DNA from: Bathymodiolus brooksi
Lineage: Eukaryota > Mollusca > Bivalvia > Mytilida > Modiolidae
Assembly: GCA_963680875.1 (NCBI GenBank)
Contig: OY804589.1
Location: 27,082,353 to 27,146,352, forward strand
Direction: 5' to 3'
DNA: 64,000 nt
In this document: positions 35,660-45,849 of the stretch, one piece after another
Layout of the letters: each line of letters starts with the position of its first letter
Numbering within the stretch: the stretch's first letter is position 1
Notes under the pieces: model-generated
Told to the model about the DNA's origin: nothing
Databases searched by the model: none
What the model saw: the letters and a program-made list of their open reading frames with translations, nothing else
Position numbers and translations under genes: made by a program

Positions 35660-35828
35660 TAGGGTTATGGTGTTTAATGCCTCTTTCAACAATATTTCAG
35701 TCATATCGTGGTGGTCTATATCTGTTTTTTCTCTCCGGGTACTCTGGTTTCCTCCACCAATAAAAATGACCGCCACAATATAACTGAAATATTGTTGAAA
35801 GTGGCGTTAAACACTATAAACCAACCAC
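35660..35828. mobile_element. Two SINE A tails in inverted orientation
   Basis: A minus-strand tail (35660-35715) faces a plus-strand middle and tail (35716-35828). Together they could form a hairpin of about 50-bp arms. Confidence 0.7.
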
Positions 35829-35829
35829 A

Positions 35830-36494
35830 CCAAACCAACCCTTTTATTTTCTTGGGTTATTTTGTTGAAATTTTTTTTTTTTCCATTTGTTTTGATAAAT
35901 GTTTTATCACCTTTTGACCCTATTCTAGTTCAATGCTTATTCAAATCCTGTGAATTTTACCAGCATTTTGGCTACTTTTTTCAAGGTTAAAAATTACATT
36001 AAAATGACATATTTCTGTTATTACATCAGTTACTAAATTGATTTCAGCTAAAGAAACATATTAGAATACAGTAAAAACATCATGATGGGTATTTTAATCT
36101 AAGCTTGTACAATTTCAAATTTTTCTCTGAAAAAAAAAAGATCCGAAAGTTGCAGGACATGGTGAGAACAGGCCAAAAAAAAAGGACATTCTGAAAGAGT
36201 TACGTTAGGTTATGGTGTTTAATGCCACTTTCAACAATATTTCAGTTATATCGTGGCTGTCAGTCTGTAGATGGTTTCAGATGGCAGAACAATCAACTAG
36301 TTTATGGTGGCCATTAAAAGGAAGAAGCAGAAGATATTTTTCATTTATTTTCGGTTATTTTATTTTCTAACCAGAATCATCCCTGATTAGCCACCAATTC
36401 AGGACATCTCAGAAACCAGTAAAAATGATTATAATATATATTTTAATCTACACTTTATACTACAGCAAGTTATGGAAATTTTCTTATTTTACAG
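35830..36494. other. Intron 16, 3' part
   Basis: A minus-strand SINE A tail fragment lies at 36208-36271 ('TTCAACAATATTTCAGTTAT'). The rest is AT-rich and unrecognised. Confidence 0.5.
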
Positions 36495-36701
36495 ATGCAA
36501 GTGAATGTACTCCTTGTCCAGCTGGTTTTTACTGTCCAGCAGGAACCCAGTCTGAACCAAGAACCTCACCGATCCCATGTCAACCTGGATCATACAATCC
36601 CATTGAACATACAGGACATCCTTTGAACTGTATCGCTTGTGAACCTGGATTTGCCTGTCCAGAGATTAACCAGACATCTTGTACTCAACCTTGTAAAGAT
36701 G
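36495..36701 (+). CDS. Exon 17
   Basis: The acceptor is CTTATTTTACAG and the donor GTAAGG. It is a 1-1 exon encoding CTPCPAGFYCPAG, CQPGSYNPIEHTG, CIACEPGFAC and CTQPCKDG. An NQT sequon is present. The exit intron splits a Gly codon. Confidence 0.9.
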
Positions 36702-36807
36702 GTAAGGCTAATTACCAAACTAAAAAAATAATAACATTTACTTTTACCCCCGCAACCCTCCCCCCCCCCTTTTTTTTCCATACAAAAACAATTTTCTGTA
36801 TTAATTA

Positions 36808-36987
36808 TACTATGAAACCTGTCTGAAAAAGAACCTCTTGTGGATCAACTTTTGGGTTTGGAATAGACAGGTGTTCAGTTTATACAGGTTGAATTTACAT
36901 AGATTTCCCATATTGGGACTTTATTCAAAATTCGATTTACACAGGATTTCGTTTTATTCAGGATTCGGTTAAGCAGGTTTCACGGTA
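36808..36987. mobile_element. TIR element candidate, ~180 bp
   Basis: The left end 'TACTATGAAACCTGTCTGAA' and the right end reversed 'TACCGTGAAACCTGCTT' are similar inverted ends. The interior repeats 'ACAGG' and 'GATT' motifs. Confidence 0.5.
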
Positions 36988-37200
36988 TCAGCTCAAATTT
37001 GAAGATAATATATATGATTTTTTTTAGCAGAAATTATATACTTTTTAACTTATTTTGTTATTTTTTTGGTTGTCCCAAATTTTCATTGAATTACCAACAA
37101 AAATTTCTCATAAGGCCATGCTTATGGATGAATTTGAAATATAATTTTAATATCAGTATAGAACTTTAAGATTTTTAAACCATTTTTTTAATGTATATAC

Positions 37201-37310
37201 AATACTTGTGCACTGTCGAAGCATATGGGTAATATGTGTATGAGGCTTAGAAACGTGTTTCGTGCCGAATACACATATTTACCTATATGCTTCGACAGTG
37301 CACATGTATT
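37201..37310. repeat. Near-perfect inverted repeat, ~41-bp arms
   Basis: The left arm 37201-37241 and the right arm 37269-37310 pair over 'TGCACTGTCGAAGCATAT' with two mismatches and one single-base gap. The loop is 27 nt. It could be a MITE or a foldback. Confidence 0.85.
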
Positions 37311-37434
37311 GTATTTATCCTGCAATTTTAAATCGTAAATAAACGTTTACTGGACCATGATAAAGGTATTTGAAATAATTTTGTGTATGTATTTGAAAAC
37401 AATATCCCCCGATGTGCCCCGTTTTACATTTGTA

Positions 37435-37500
37435 TGTTCTATTTATAACTGACCAATATCAAAAAATGTTCTATTTATAACTGACCAATATCAAAAAAAA
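37435..37500. repeat. Tandem duplication, ~33 bp x 2
   Basis: 'TGTTCTATTTATAACTGACC' then 'AATATCAAAAAA' occurs twice in a row. Confidence 0.85.
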
Positions 37501-37810
37501 TATTAGGCAGGCTATATTGGTCGGTAAATGCTGTCATTGCAGGATAAAATGATTTATATTTAATTAAAAAAACATGAATCAGAGATAAAAACATTTTTTG
37601 TGTGTGTATTGATTGTGCAGATTTACCGAAAGAGGCGACAGAAACCAGAGTACCCAAGGCTCACTTGACGCATATTGTCTATGCATAGTGTGAATTCATT
37701 GTTATTTTCAAAACAACTGTATGCAAGCAAGTTTTTTCAGGCATTCGTATCAGATCAGTGATTTTATTTGGGTAATCTGGTTTCTGTTGTAAATGGAATT
37801 GACAACTACA

Positions 37811-37868
37811 AAACAAAAAAACCCAGAAAATACTGTTGAAATTGGCATTAAACACCAATCCAATCCAA
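37811..37868 (+). mobile_element. SINE tail fragment
   Basis: 'ACTGTTGAAATTGGCATTAA', 'ACACCAATCC' and short repeats form a tail with nothing upstream. It ends 30 bp before exon 18. Confidence 0.5.
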
Positions 37869-37898
37869 TTTTTCTGATCTCCATATATTTCTTTTCAG

Positions 37899-38036
37899 GT
37901 TACTTCTGTCCAGCTGGTACTATAGTTCAAGACCAGTTCCCATGCCCTCCAGGATCCTATACAAACAGCACTAATCTGACATCAGCTGACGAATGTAGCA
38001 CTTGTCCATTGGGAATGTACTGTGATTGGGCCTCAG
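37899..38036 (+). CDS. Exon 18
   Basis: The acceptor is TTCTTTTCAG and the donor GTAAGG. It is a 1-1 exon encoding YFCPAGTIVQDQFPCPPGSY, then CSTCPLGMYC. NST and NLT sequons are present. The last ~65 nt plus donor are repeated twice downstream as decayed copies. Confidence 0.9.
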
Positions 38037-38226
38037 GTAAGGTCACATATACTTTAATATTAATCTGACATCAACCAATGCATGTAATACTTGTCCATTG
38101 GGAATGTACTGTGATTAGGCTTCAGGTAAGGTCACATGTACTTTTATATTAAATATTAATCTGACATCAGCTGACGCATGTGACACTTGTCCATTGGGAA
38201 TGTACTGTGATTGGGCTTCATGTACT
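37972..38226 (+). repeat. Exon 18 3' end repeated as two decayed copies
   Basis: The real exon end (37972-38036) recurs at 38061 and 38157. The copies share 'CACTTGTCCATTGGGAATGT'/'ATACTTGTCCATTGGGAATG' and 'ACTGTGATT'. Copy 2 keeps a GTAAGG donor but has TAG in the Trp codon. Copy 3 restores TGG but lacks the donor. Neither has an acceptor. Confidence 0.9.
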
Positions 38227-38370
38227 TTATGTATTAATCTGCAATGACCTTAGAGATATAAGGTTGTTTACTAGGAAAGCCATTTTGATTGGACTTCAGA
38301 AGAAGGTCAGTTGTACTTTAATACTTGTTTTACACCAGTCAATAAATGTCATACATTTGTACTTTACCAA

Positions 38371-38765
38371 AAAAATGACTTATCTGATAACGTACTTCAA
38401 CTATACATTTCCAAGAAATATCGGTAATCAGTCATGCATGACTATAGTTTTTCTAGTAAGAAATCTGTATCAGTCATGCATGATTATATCTTTTCTGGTA
38501 TATATTCTAATCAGTCATGCATGACTAACGTTTCTATTCAGCATGCATGACTATATCTTTTCTAGTCAGAAATCTCTAATCAGTCTTACATGACTATACT
38601 TTTTTTCTTTTTAGAAATTTGTAATCAGTCATGTATGACTATCACACTTTTGTAGTTTCAAGCTTACCAAGAAAATGACTTATCTGAGTTCAAGAAAACG
38701 TACTTCAGCTATACATTTCTAAGAAATATCGGTAATCAGTCAAGCATGACTATCACTTTTCTATT
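38371..38765. repeat. Imperfect minisatellite and duplicated block
   Basis: 'ATCAGTCATGCATGACTATA' type units (~45 bp) repeat about eight times. The block 'AATGACTTATCTGA' to 'AAATATCGGTAATCAGTC' occurs at both ends. TCATGCATGA is palindromic. Confidence 0.8.
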
Positions 38766-38886
38766 AAGAAAAGTTGGTCACCAATCTTATATTGAGGAAA
38801 TGAAGTAAAAGGTGCATGTTGTATACAACCTGGTACGGTATTGATGATTTCTATGTATTAAAAATGAATTCTATGGGTTTTTTTAG

Positions 38887-39051
38887 GATGGCCATCCAAT
38901 CCACCACAACCATGTATGCCTGGGTTTTATTGTCCCTTACAGACTCCGTCCTCAAGTACCTATCCTTGTCCGTCGGGTACTTTCTCCACAGCATCTGACT
39001 TGTACGAGGCATCACAGTGTACGTCGTGTACCCCAGGATATTATTGTAATG
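38887..39051 (+). CDS. Exon 19
   Basis: The acceptor is GGTTTTTTTAG and the donor GTAAGT. It is a 1-1 exon encoding GWPSNPPQPCMPGFYC, CPSGTFSTASDLYEASQC and CTSCTPGYYC. Both junctions split Gly codons. Confidence 0.9.
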
Positions 39052-39131
39052 GTAAGTATACACACTTTTTACTCATACTAAAAAATGCAGAAAAAAGTAA
39101 AATATTTTCTTCAGTATTATCTTATAGATAC

Positions 39132-39500
39132 CAACCACTTCGGTGGTGTAATGGTTAACGTGCTTGCCTAGAGCGCGGTAGATCATGGGTTCGAGCCTCT
39201 ATCAGATAGAATCAAAGTCTATAAAATTGGTATTTGTTGCCTTTCCGCTAAGCATGCAGCATTAAGGAAAAAGAGCAAAAACTGGTTAACTCGGAATCAG
39301 GATAATGTGTCCGAGTGGAGCGACATTGTCTACCCGCGGACTGTTGTTTCAGTGAGCTAGCACTATAAAAATCCAACTAAGCGTGTTGGTCTAGTACAAA
39401 GTGAACCTCATCATCATCTCATCAAAACATTTGTTCTCGCCATGATATAGCTGAAAAATTAGTCATTTGGCGTTAAACAACAATCACTCACTCACTCACT
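39132..39500 (+). mobile_element. SINE family B copy (full length)
   Basis: The head is 'GGTGTAATGGTTAACGTGCT', box B 'GGGTTCGAGCC', with the full body and the tail 'TTGGCGTTAAACAACAATCA' plus (CTCA)n. Confidence 0.85.
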
Positions 39501-39681
39501 TTCAAGATTCTATTTCAGTTTTTGTAAATAAATTGTTACTTATGTCACTTGACTGTATAAAATATTTGATTTTTGTCATAGAGTTATAAAGGTTTTGTAA
39601 TAAATTGCTACTTATGTCACTCAACTGTATAAAATTACTTGATTTTTGTCATGGAGCTATACTTTTATGATTTTATTGTAG

Positions 39682-39831
39682 GAGGGGAAAGTTCAGTATC
39701 AGGAATTTGTCCTACAGGGTTCTACTGTCCCAGTGGTACCAGGATTGCTACAGAGTTTGGTTGTCCTAATGGAACGTACAATGATGTTACTGGATTATCT
39801 GCTGAATCTCAATGTAAAAATTGTACACAAG
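39682..39831 (+). CDS. Exon 20
   Basis: The acceptor is TTTTATTGTAG and the donor GTAATA. It is a 1-1 exon encoding CPTGFYCPSGTRIA, CPNGTYNDVTGLSAESQC and CKNCTQ. The last core is completed by exon 21 to CKNCTQGHYC. NGT and NCT sequons are present. Confidence 0.9.
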
Positions 39832-39850
39832 GTAATATTCTATAATATAA

Positions 39851-40214
39851 ACCACATCAGTGGTGTAATGGTAACCGTGTTCGCCTCGATATGATAGATC
39901 ATGAGTTCGAGACCCAGTCGGGTCAAACCAAAGACTATAAATGTGGTATGTGTTGCTTCTCTGCTAAGCACTTAGCATGAAGGAGTAAGAACAAGGACTG
40001 GTTGGATCGTAATCAGAATAATATGTCCGAGTGGAGCGATATGTTAACCTGTGGACTGTTGTTTCAATGATCTAGCACTATGAAAATCCAACTCAGCATG
40101 TTGGTCTAGAACAAAGTGGACAACATCATCATTTCATTGAATGTAACTTTTTCTCGCCATGATATGGCTGAAAAATTGCTCATTTGGTGTTAAACAACAA
40201 TCACTCGCTCACTA
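39851..40214 (+). mobile_element. SINE family B copy (full length)
   Basis: It has the same organisation as the 39132 copy: 'GGTGTAATGGTAACCGTGTT', 'ATGAGTTCGAGACC' and the tail 'TTAAACAACAATCACTCGCT'. It starts about 20 bp after the exon 20 donor. Confidence 0.85.
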
Positions 40215-40349
40215 AAGTAGGTTTTGGCCACAAGGCCTTCTTCAGTGTTTTATTCTACCAAACCTCTTTCATAATACTACAATTGCCGAAATATTTGGAT
40301 GATTAGAAAAATGTTCTTATGATTTTATTTAGCATGTACTCACTCTAAG

Positions 40350-40455
40350 GAGAGAACAATTTTATGACAAAGTTTGTAAGTGAGCTTGCAGCAGTTTTCT
40401 CAGGACACTCCACTGGTTTCCTCTACCAATAAAAGGGACTGCCATGATATTTGGA
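40350..40455 (+). mobile_element. Degenerate SINE A fragment
   Basis: 'TATGACAAAGTTTGTAAGTG', 'GGTTTCCTCTACCAATAAAA' and 'GCCATGATAT' match the middle part. Confidence 0.5.
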
Positions 40456-40675
40456 GATATTTCCATTGATCTCACCGACTGATTTTGTCAGTAAAACGAA
40501 CTGACTCGTATGTGGAAAATTATTGGTCAATCGGACGCATAACGTTGTCGGTAAAAACAATCACATCCGTTTTGACATACATTATCACTAGTATCGCCCA
40601 TCCTATTGGATCTGACTGTGATATTAGTAAAAACTGTCTGTCTCGACCTTCAAAACTGACATTATTCTATATACA

Positions 40676-40848
40676 TTCAAACTTGTATTAAGAGGTCACC
40701 TTTGGGATGAAGAAAAAGTTGCCTTATAAGACAGATGACCTCTTAAAAGAGGTTCAATTCATATGAAAATTTCTCTGACAAGACAAGAAAAGGGTGACAT
40801 TTTAATACAGGTGACTGCTTAATAGAGGTGACCTCATGGACAGGTTTA
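40676..40848 (+). repeat. Unexpanded relative of the 30370 TIR element
   Basis: 'TGTATTAAGAGGTCACCTTT', 'GAGGTTCAATTCATATGAA' and 'GGTGACTGCTTAATAGAGG' match 30380-30560, but the 17-bp unit occurs only about once or twice. Confidence 0.7.
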
Positions 40849-40878
40849 TATAAATCAAACTTAACATCAATCAAATGA

Positions 40879-41022
40879 CATACAACATTATGTGATAAAA
40901 TTTATTAGTGATTTCCGACAGGTCGGTGGTTTTCTCCTGATAATCCGGTTTCCTCTGCCAATAAAACTGATCGCCACGATATAACTAAAATATTGTAGAA
41001 AGGGGCGTTAAACACCATAAAT
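40879..41022 (+). mobile_element. SINE family A 3' half
   Basis: 'CAACATTATGTGATAAAATT', 'GACAGGTCGGTGGTTTTCTC' and the tail 'CACGATATAACTAAAATATT' are present. It ends about 25 bp before exon 21. Confidence 0.7.
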
Positions 41023-41048
41023 CCATCAATCAAATTATTGTATTTCAG

Positions 41049-41150
41049 GCCATTATTGTGAGTTTTCTGTCTACCTACCAACAGAGTGCGATGCAGGAAC
41101 TTACATGCCTTATGGGAATGACTCGGCAACAGGGTCTGGTATTGTTATAG
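41049..41150 (+). CDS. Exon 21 (short)
   Basis: The acceptor is GTATTTCAG and the donor GTTGGT, one of the weaker donors. It is a 1-1 exon encoding HYCEFSVYLPTECDAGTYMP, then YGNDSATGSGIVI. It has fewer cysteines than its neighbours. Exon identity rests on phase continuity with exons 20 and 22. Confidence 0.82.
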   Translation, partial: AIIVSFLSTYQQSAMQELTCLMGMTRQQGLVLL

Positions 41151-41267
41151 GTTGGTGGAATAGATATAATATTTTAATTTTTATAATTGTTTGTATGAAT
41201 ATCGTGTATATTATGTATTAATATATACGTTAATACACACCTTTAACCTTTAACATGGTCTTCAATA

Positions 41268-41900
41268 AGCATTAGAGAATACCAAAGAGGCAATCAGAAA
41301 TGGACTATCCAGAGACACTGGCAACATGGGTACACAAGACGAAGAAAAACACAGAGACACTGGCAACATGGGTACACAAGACGAAGAAAAACACAGAGAC
41401 ACTGGCAACATGGGTACACAAGACGAAGAAAAACACAGAGACACTGGCAACATGGGTACACAAGACGAAAAAAAACACAGAGACACTGGCAACATGGGTA
41501 CACAAGACGAAGAAAAACACAGAGACACTGGCAACATGGGTACACAAGACGAAGAAAAACACAGAGACACTGGCAACATGGGTACACAAGACGAAGAAAA
41601 ACACAGAGACACTGGCAACATGGGTACACAAGACGAAGAAAAACACAGAGACACTGGCAACATGGGTACACAAGACGAAGAAAAACAATACAAAAACACA
41701 ACACAATATGTGTTGTACACCATTATGTGTAAACAAACACAAATAACGTAAATAAGACATGAGCCCTCCTACAAACAACTGGAGATAAAGACGAACAGAA
41801 CTTCGTTTTGATGCAGAATTCCTAAATGACATCACAACACGGAACTCAGAATGTAAAGACACATAATAGGACAACACAAAAAACTAAAAAGATGAACAAC
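41268..41900 (+). repeat. Dispersed element D with internal 42-bp minisatellite
   Basis: The outer parts match copies at 33610 and 47188. Inside, 41311-41690 is nine copies of 'ACACTGGCAACATGGGTACA' plus 'CAAGACGAAGAAAAACACAG' plus AG. Because 42 is divisible by 3, several frames on both strands stay open. They are unlikely to be genes. Confidence 0.85.
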
Positions 41901-42059
41901 ATTCAATTATGGATTGTAATATCTAGTTCTTGTATGACACTCAATAATATACAATTACTGCACGAGATAAATATGAGGTTTTATCATCCTTCCCTCCCGC
42001 TATATCTACCTGCTGACTCCATAAACAAAACTCGTATCAAAGTTCGCGTGAGCTGAGTT

Positions 42060-42610
42060 GGACTTATCAACAGTGAGCAGGAGTTATCATCAAATTCTCC
42101 CAACATTTAAACGATAATTCCTGTGAAGATGACAAAAGTAAATAAAATTCAGCAACACCATTAGCTAGTTAACATTTTATTTTTAAATATATATCACATT
42201 AGGAACTGTCGTGTCAGCAATATCAACAAACATCGTCCTACAAAAATCTACTTGTCACAATTCTTGATAACCTCTGCTGAGATGTCATAATTTTTACGTC
42301 ATAAGCGAGGTCGTGACCTTTGTGTTTTCTACTCCGGAATGGCATTGGTAAACAAAACCGGTGAATCCTATTGCCGACTTTGATGTTTGTAATAAAAAAA
42401 ACAATGACTATCACCATTAAAGGAAAAATTCAACAATCTTAACATTTATATAAACCTGTAAAAATGAATGGTATATTTGCAAACTACTTATGAACTATGT
42501 TTTGGGGAAACGTATTTTGAATATTTTGAATCGTGTGATTTTTCCCGCGAAAATACAAATATAGATGTATCTGTGTTTATGTTTGATTTAAGGATGATAA
42601 ACATGTCATC
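42060..42610. other. Intron 21, unannotated part
   Basis: No exon or clear repeat recognised. Confidence 0.45.
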
Positions 42611-42613
42611 TGA

Positions 42614-42752
42614 ATGTGAATATGATTGATACTGAAAAATATCAGCCTGCTCGACAAAATATAAAGCTTGTGACTCGTTCGTTTTGCTCACTCGCCACCA
42701 ATCTTCATATTCTGGCTCAGCAGGCTGATATTTTCGGTATCAATTCACATCC
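42614..42752. repeat. Inverted repeat, ~35-bp arms
   Basis: 'GATACTGAAAAATATCAGCC' 'TGCT' is mirrored by 'AGCAGGCTGATATTTTCGGT' 'ATC', with 'TGTGAA'/'TTCACA' further out. Confidence 0.7.
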
Positions 42753-42789
42753 AGATAACATATACTTATGGAGCAGAGTACAACAATAT

Positions 42790-42960
42790 TGAACGAGGCG
42801 AATTTATGAAAATTTTGAATTTAAAAAAAAAAATGAAATTTTCATAAATTTTTGAAATTTTCAAATTTTTTAAAAAAATTTGAACTTTTAATAAAAAAAA
42901 ATTTCAATTTAATAATTTTCAAATTTTTTGCAAATTTTCAAATTTTATGAAATTTTCTAA
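42790..42960. repeat. A/T low-complexity block
   Basis: Alternating AAATTTT-type runs with no coding signal. It ends about 65 bp before exon 22. Confidence 0.8.
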
Positions 42961-43024
42961 CATTGATTTAATAGCAAAAAGCAATTTCTGTGCAATAAAA
43001 AAAACATATCTCTTATCATTTCAG

Positions 43025-43172
43025 GTGATCCAGCAAAACGACAATTTGATTGCTTTACCTGTCCTGGTGGGTTTAACTGTCCACAGGGGACTGGAACGAC
43101 CACACCCATAGACTGTACTAAAGGCCGGTACTCTGAACCTGGGCAATCCATTTGTAAAGTCTGTGAAATCGG
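43025..43172 (+). CDS. Exon 22
   Basis: The acceptor is TCATTTCAG and the donor GTCAGT. It starts in phase 1 and ends in phase 2. It encodes CFTCPGGFNCPQGTGTTTP, CTKGRYSEPGQSIC and CKVCEIG. With exon 23 it forms CKVCEIGHYC. The next-best donor would break the frame. Confidence 0.88.
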
Positions 43173-43256
43173 GTCAGTAATTAATCAGATATATGTTTTC
43201 TAGACAACATTATTATGTCTATAGCCTTATAATGATGAAGCTTCTTTTAAAGTGGA

Positions 43257-43563
43257 CTGCATCAGTGGTGTAATGGATAGTGCAGTAGATTGCATCGTGG
43301 TGTAATGGATAGTGCAATAAGTCATGGTATTTGCTGCTTCTCCACTAAGCACACTGCATTAATGAGTAAGAACAGAGACTTGTTGGCTCGAAATCAAAAT
43401 AATGTATCTTCCTGCAGACTCTTCTTTCAGTGAGAAAAGAACCAACTGAACGTGTTGGTCTAGTACAAAGCGGATATCATCATTATCTCATTGAAATGTA
43501 ACTTGTTCTCGCCATGATATAGCTGAAAATTGCTCATTTGACGTTGAACAACTCACTCACTCT
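43257..43563 (+). mobile_element. SINE family B copy, head rearranged
   Basis: 'GCATCAGTGGTGTAATGGAT' occurs, then 'GCATCGTGGTGTAATGGAT' again, so the head is duplicated and box B lost. The body and tail are typical. Confidence 0.75.
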
Positions 43564-43859
43564 TTTTATGTACATAAATACAGACTTTCGTGATAAATAG
43601 TTTCCTATTTGAATATTGCTGTGGAAAAAAGTTTAATTTAGGAATTCAAATTAATTGTGGATTGCTCACAAAAGACACATTTGTGGGTTCTAGAATTTGT
43701 GGGTTCTGTATTGTATGTGAGTCTTTAATTCATGGATCAGTTGACCCACAAAATGCACGAAAATTGGTTCCTCACGAATAAAAATGATTTCACACAAGAT
43801 TTAGAATTCTTAACATATAGATATAATAAGCTGCCATAATGATACTGATATATATGATA

Positions 43860-44157
43860 GACTCAGATCAGTGTCCGGACTCAAATTGGTATCCACTCCT
43901 CAAATCAGCATCTACTGACGTCATTATCGGAAATCACGGTCCGATTTAAGGGTATTTACAAATCGGCATCCTTTCCAAATTCTCAGACCTATGGCCGATT
44001 TATGGGTTAGGGTTAGGGCATAGGTCAGTGACGTCATTGGATTCCAATTTGAGAATTTGAAAAAAATCAGATCTGAGGTACCGATGTCTGGTACGTAGAA
44101 ATCGGACATGGATTTGAGGATTGGAGGTCGATTAGAGGCTGGACCTCGATCTGACTC
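43860..44157. mobile_element. Foldback element, ~298 bp, abutting exon 23
   Basis: The left end 'GACTCAGATCAGTGTCCGG' and the reversed right end 'GAGTCAGATCGAGGTCCAG' remain similar for about 45 bp ('CCTCAAATC' in both). Inner blocks 'TGACGTCATT' and 'CCGATTTA' repeat. Confidence 0.6.
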
Positions 44158-44178
44158 TTACATTTCTTATCAATTCAG

Positions 44179-44318
44179 GCATTACTGTGACAATGCTACG
44201 ACGTCAGAATCTGCAATGTTAAATGACAAGAAATGTCCAGCTGGTAAATACTGTGTGGCAGGCCTCACCGACGTCAGTGAGGCCACTGACTGTACTGTAG
44301 GGAAATACTGCTTAGAGG
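44179..44318 (+). CDS. Exon 23
   Basis: The acceptor is ATCAATTCAG and the donor GTAAGT. It starts in phase 2 and ends in phase 1. It encodes HYCDNATTSESAMLNDKKC, CPAGKYCVAGLTDV and CTVGKYCLEG. The true donor is chosen as the first GAGG|GTAAGT, because it joins exon 24 in frame. About 28-30 further copies of this junction follow. Confidence 0.85.
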
Positions 44319-45412
44319 GTAAGTACCGATGTCAATCAGGCCACAGACTGTACTGTAGGGATATACTGCTTACAGGGTAAGTACCGACGTCAGTCAGGCC
44401 ACTGACTGTACTGTAAGGAAATACTGCTTAGAGAGTAAGTACCAATGTCAGTCAAGCCACTGATTGTACTGTAGGGATATACTGCTTGGAGGGTAAGTTA
44501 CTGTAGGGAAATACTGCTTAGAGGGTAAGTTACTGTAGGGAAATACTGTTTAGAGGGTAAGTACCGATGTCAGTCAGGTCACAGACTGTACTGTAGGGAA
44601 ATACTGCTTAGAGGGTAAGTTACTGTAGGGAAATACTGTTTCGAGAGTAAGTACCGACATCAGTCAGGCCACAGACTGTACTGTAGGGAAATACTGCTTA
44701 GAGGGTAAGTAGCGACATCAGTCAGGCCACAGACTGTACTGTAGGGAAATACTGCTTAGAGGGTAAGTTACTGTTGGGAAATACTGCTTAGAGGTTAAGT
44801 ACCGATGTCAGTCAGGCCACAGACTGTACTGTAGGGAAATACTGCTTAGAGGGTAAGTTACTGTAGGGAAATACTGCTTAGAGGGTAAGTTACTGTAAGG
44901 AAATACTGCTTAGAGGGTAAGTTACTGTTGGGAAATACTGCTTAGAGGGTAAGTTACTGTTGGGAAATACTGCTTAGAGGGTAAGTTACTGTTGGGAAAT
45001 ACTGCTTAGAGGGTAAGTTACTGTTGGGAAATACTGCTTAGAGGGTAAGTTACTGTAGGGAAATACTGCTTAGAGGGTAAGTTACTGTTGGGAAATACTG
45101 CTTAGAGGGTAAGTTACTGTAGGGAAATACTGCTTAGAGGGTAAGTTACTGTTGGGAAATACTGCTTAGAGGGTAAGTTACTGTTGGGAAATACTGCTTA
45201 GAGGGTAAGTTACTGTTGGGAAATACTGCTTAGAGGGTAAGTTACTGTTGGGAAATACTGCTTAGAGGGTAAGTTACTGTTGGGAAATACTGCTTAGAGG
45301 GTAAGTTACTGTTGGGAAATACTGCTTAGAGGGTAAGTTACTGTTGGGAAATACTGCTTAGAGGGTAAGTTACTGTTGGGAAATACTGCTTAGAGGGTAA
45401 GTTACTGTGATG
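44319..45412 (+). repeat. Array grown from the exon 23-donor junction (58- and 32-bp units)
   Basis: The first part repeats about 58 bp: 'ACCGACGTCAGTCAGGCCAC', 'GACTGTACTGTAGGGAAATA', 'CTGCTTAGAGGGTAAGT'. That is the exon 23 end plus its donor. From about 44480 the unit shortens to 32 bp, 'TACTGTTGGGAAATACTGCT' plus 'TAGAGGGTAAGT'. By eye about 28-30 GTAAGT-bearing junction copies follow the real one. One at 44793 is broken to GTTAAGT. Confidence 0.93.
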
Positions 45413-45849
45413 GTGATGTCGACGTTTAATTAAAATTTTATAGCATCATAAAATGAAAAACAAAAAATACCACACTGTCGGAACAATTCCAAACTTAAAT
45501 ACACATGTATCAAAATCGTAGAATGAGGCAAAATTGATACGCTTAACAAATAAGTACATGACCACACACTCCTGGCTTGGTACTGGCACTTCAGTAACAA
45601 GTGGCGGGTTAAACTAGCTTTATGAGCCCAAACCTGCCCTCTTATCCGATTTTGGCTAACCTGTTCAGGTACTTTGGTTACATGCTCCGAAAGTCTTTTA
45701 AATTATTTGGCTTTTCAATATTTTGACTGTAAGCATACCTGATGATGGTTACTTCAGGAACATGTGCACACTAAATTAGATATCTATGTTTTTATTAAAT
45801 AACCTTTAACCTTAACCCAATATAAAGTATATTCCTGTTTATTTTTCAG
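45413..45849. other. Intron 23, 3' part, dispersed-repeat traces
   Basis: 'AACAAAAAATACCACACTGT' followed by 'CGGAACAATTCCAAA' is a single-copy match to the 32-bp array unit at 34184. 'CTCCTGGCTTGG' and 'GTGGCGGGTTAAAC' match 56700. Confidence 0.6.

Noticed and set aside
38061..38226. Extra exons 18b and 18c
   Set aside because: Copy 2 has an in-frame stop, copy 3 has no donor, and neither has an acceptor.
41300..41877. Long open frames on both strands (136-190 codons)
   Set aside because: They come from a 42-bp tandem repeat, a multiple of 3, which leaves several frames open. There is no splice or start context.
44000..44025. Telomere-like GGGTTAGGGTTAGGG (also CCCTAA near 470, 27195 and 55025)
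   Set aside because: Only two units, within or next to repeat elements. It is too short to be an interstitial telomere.
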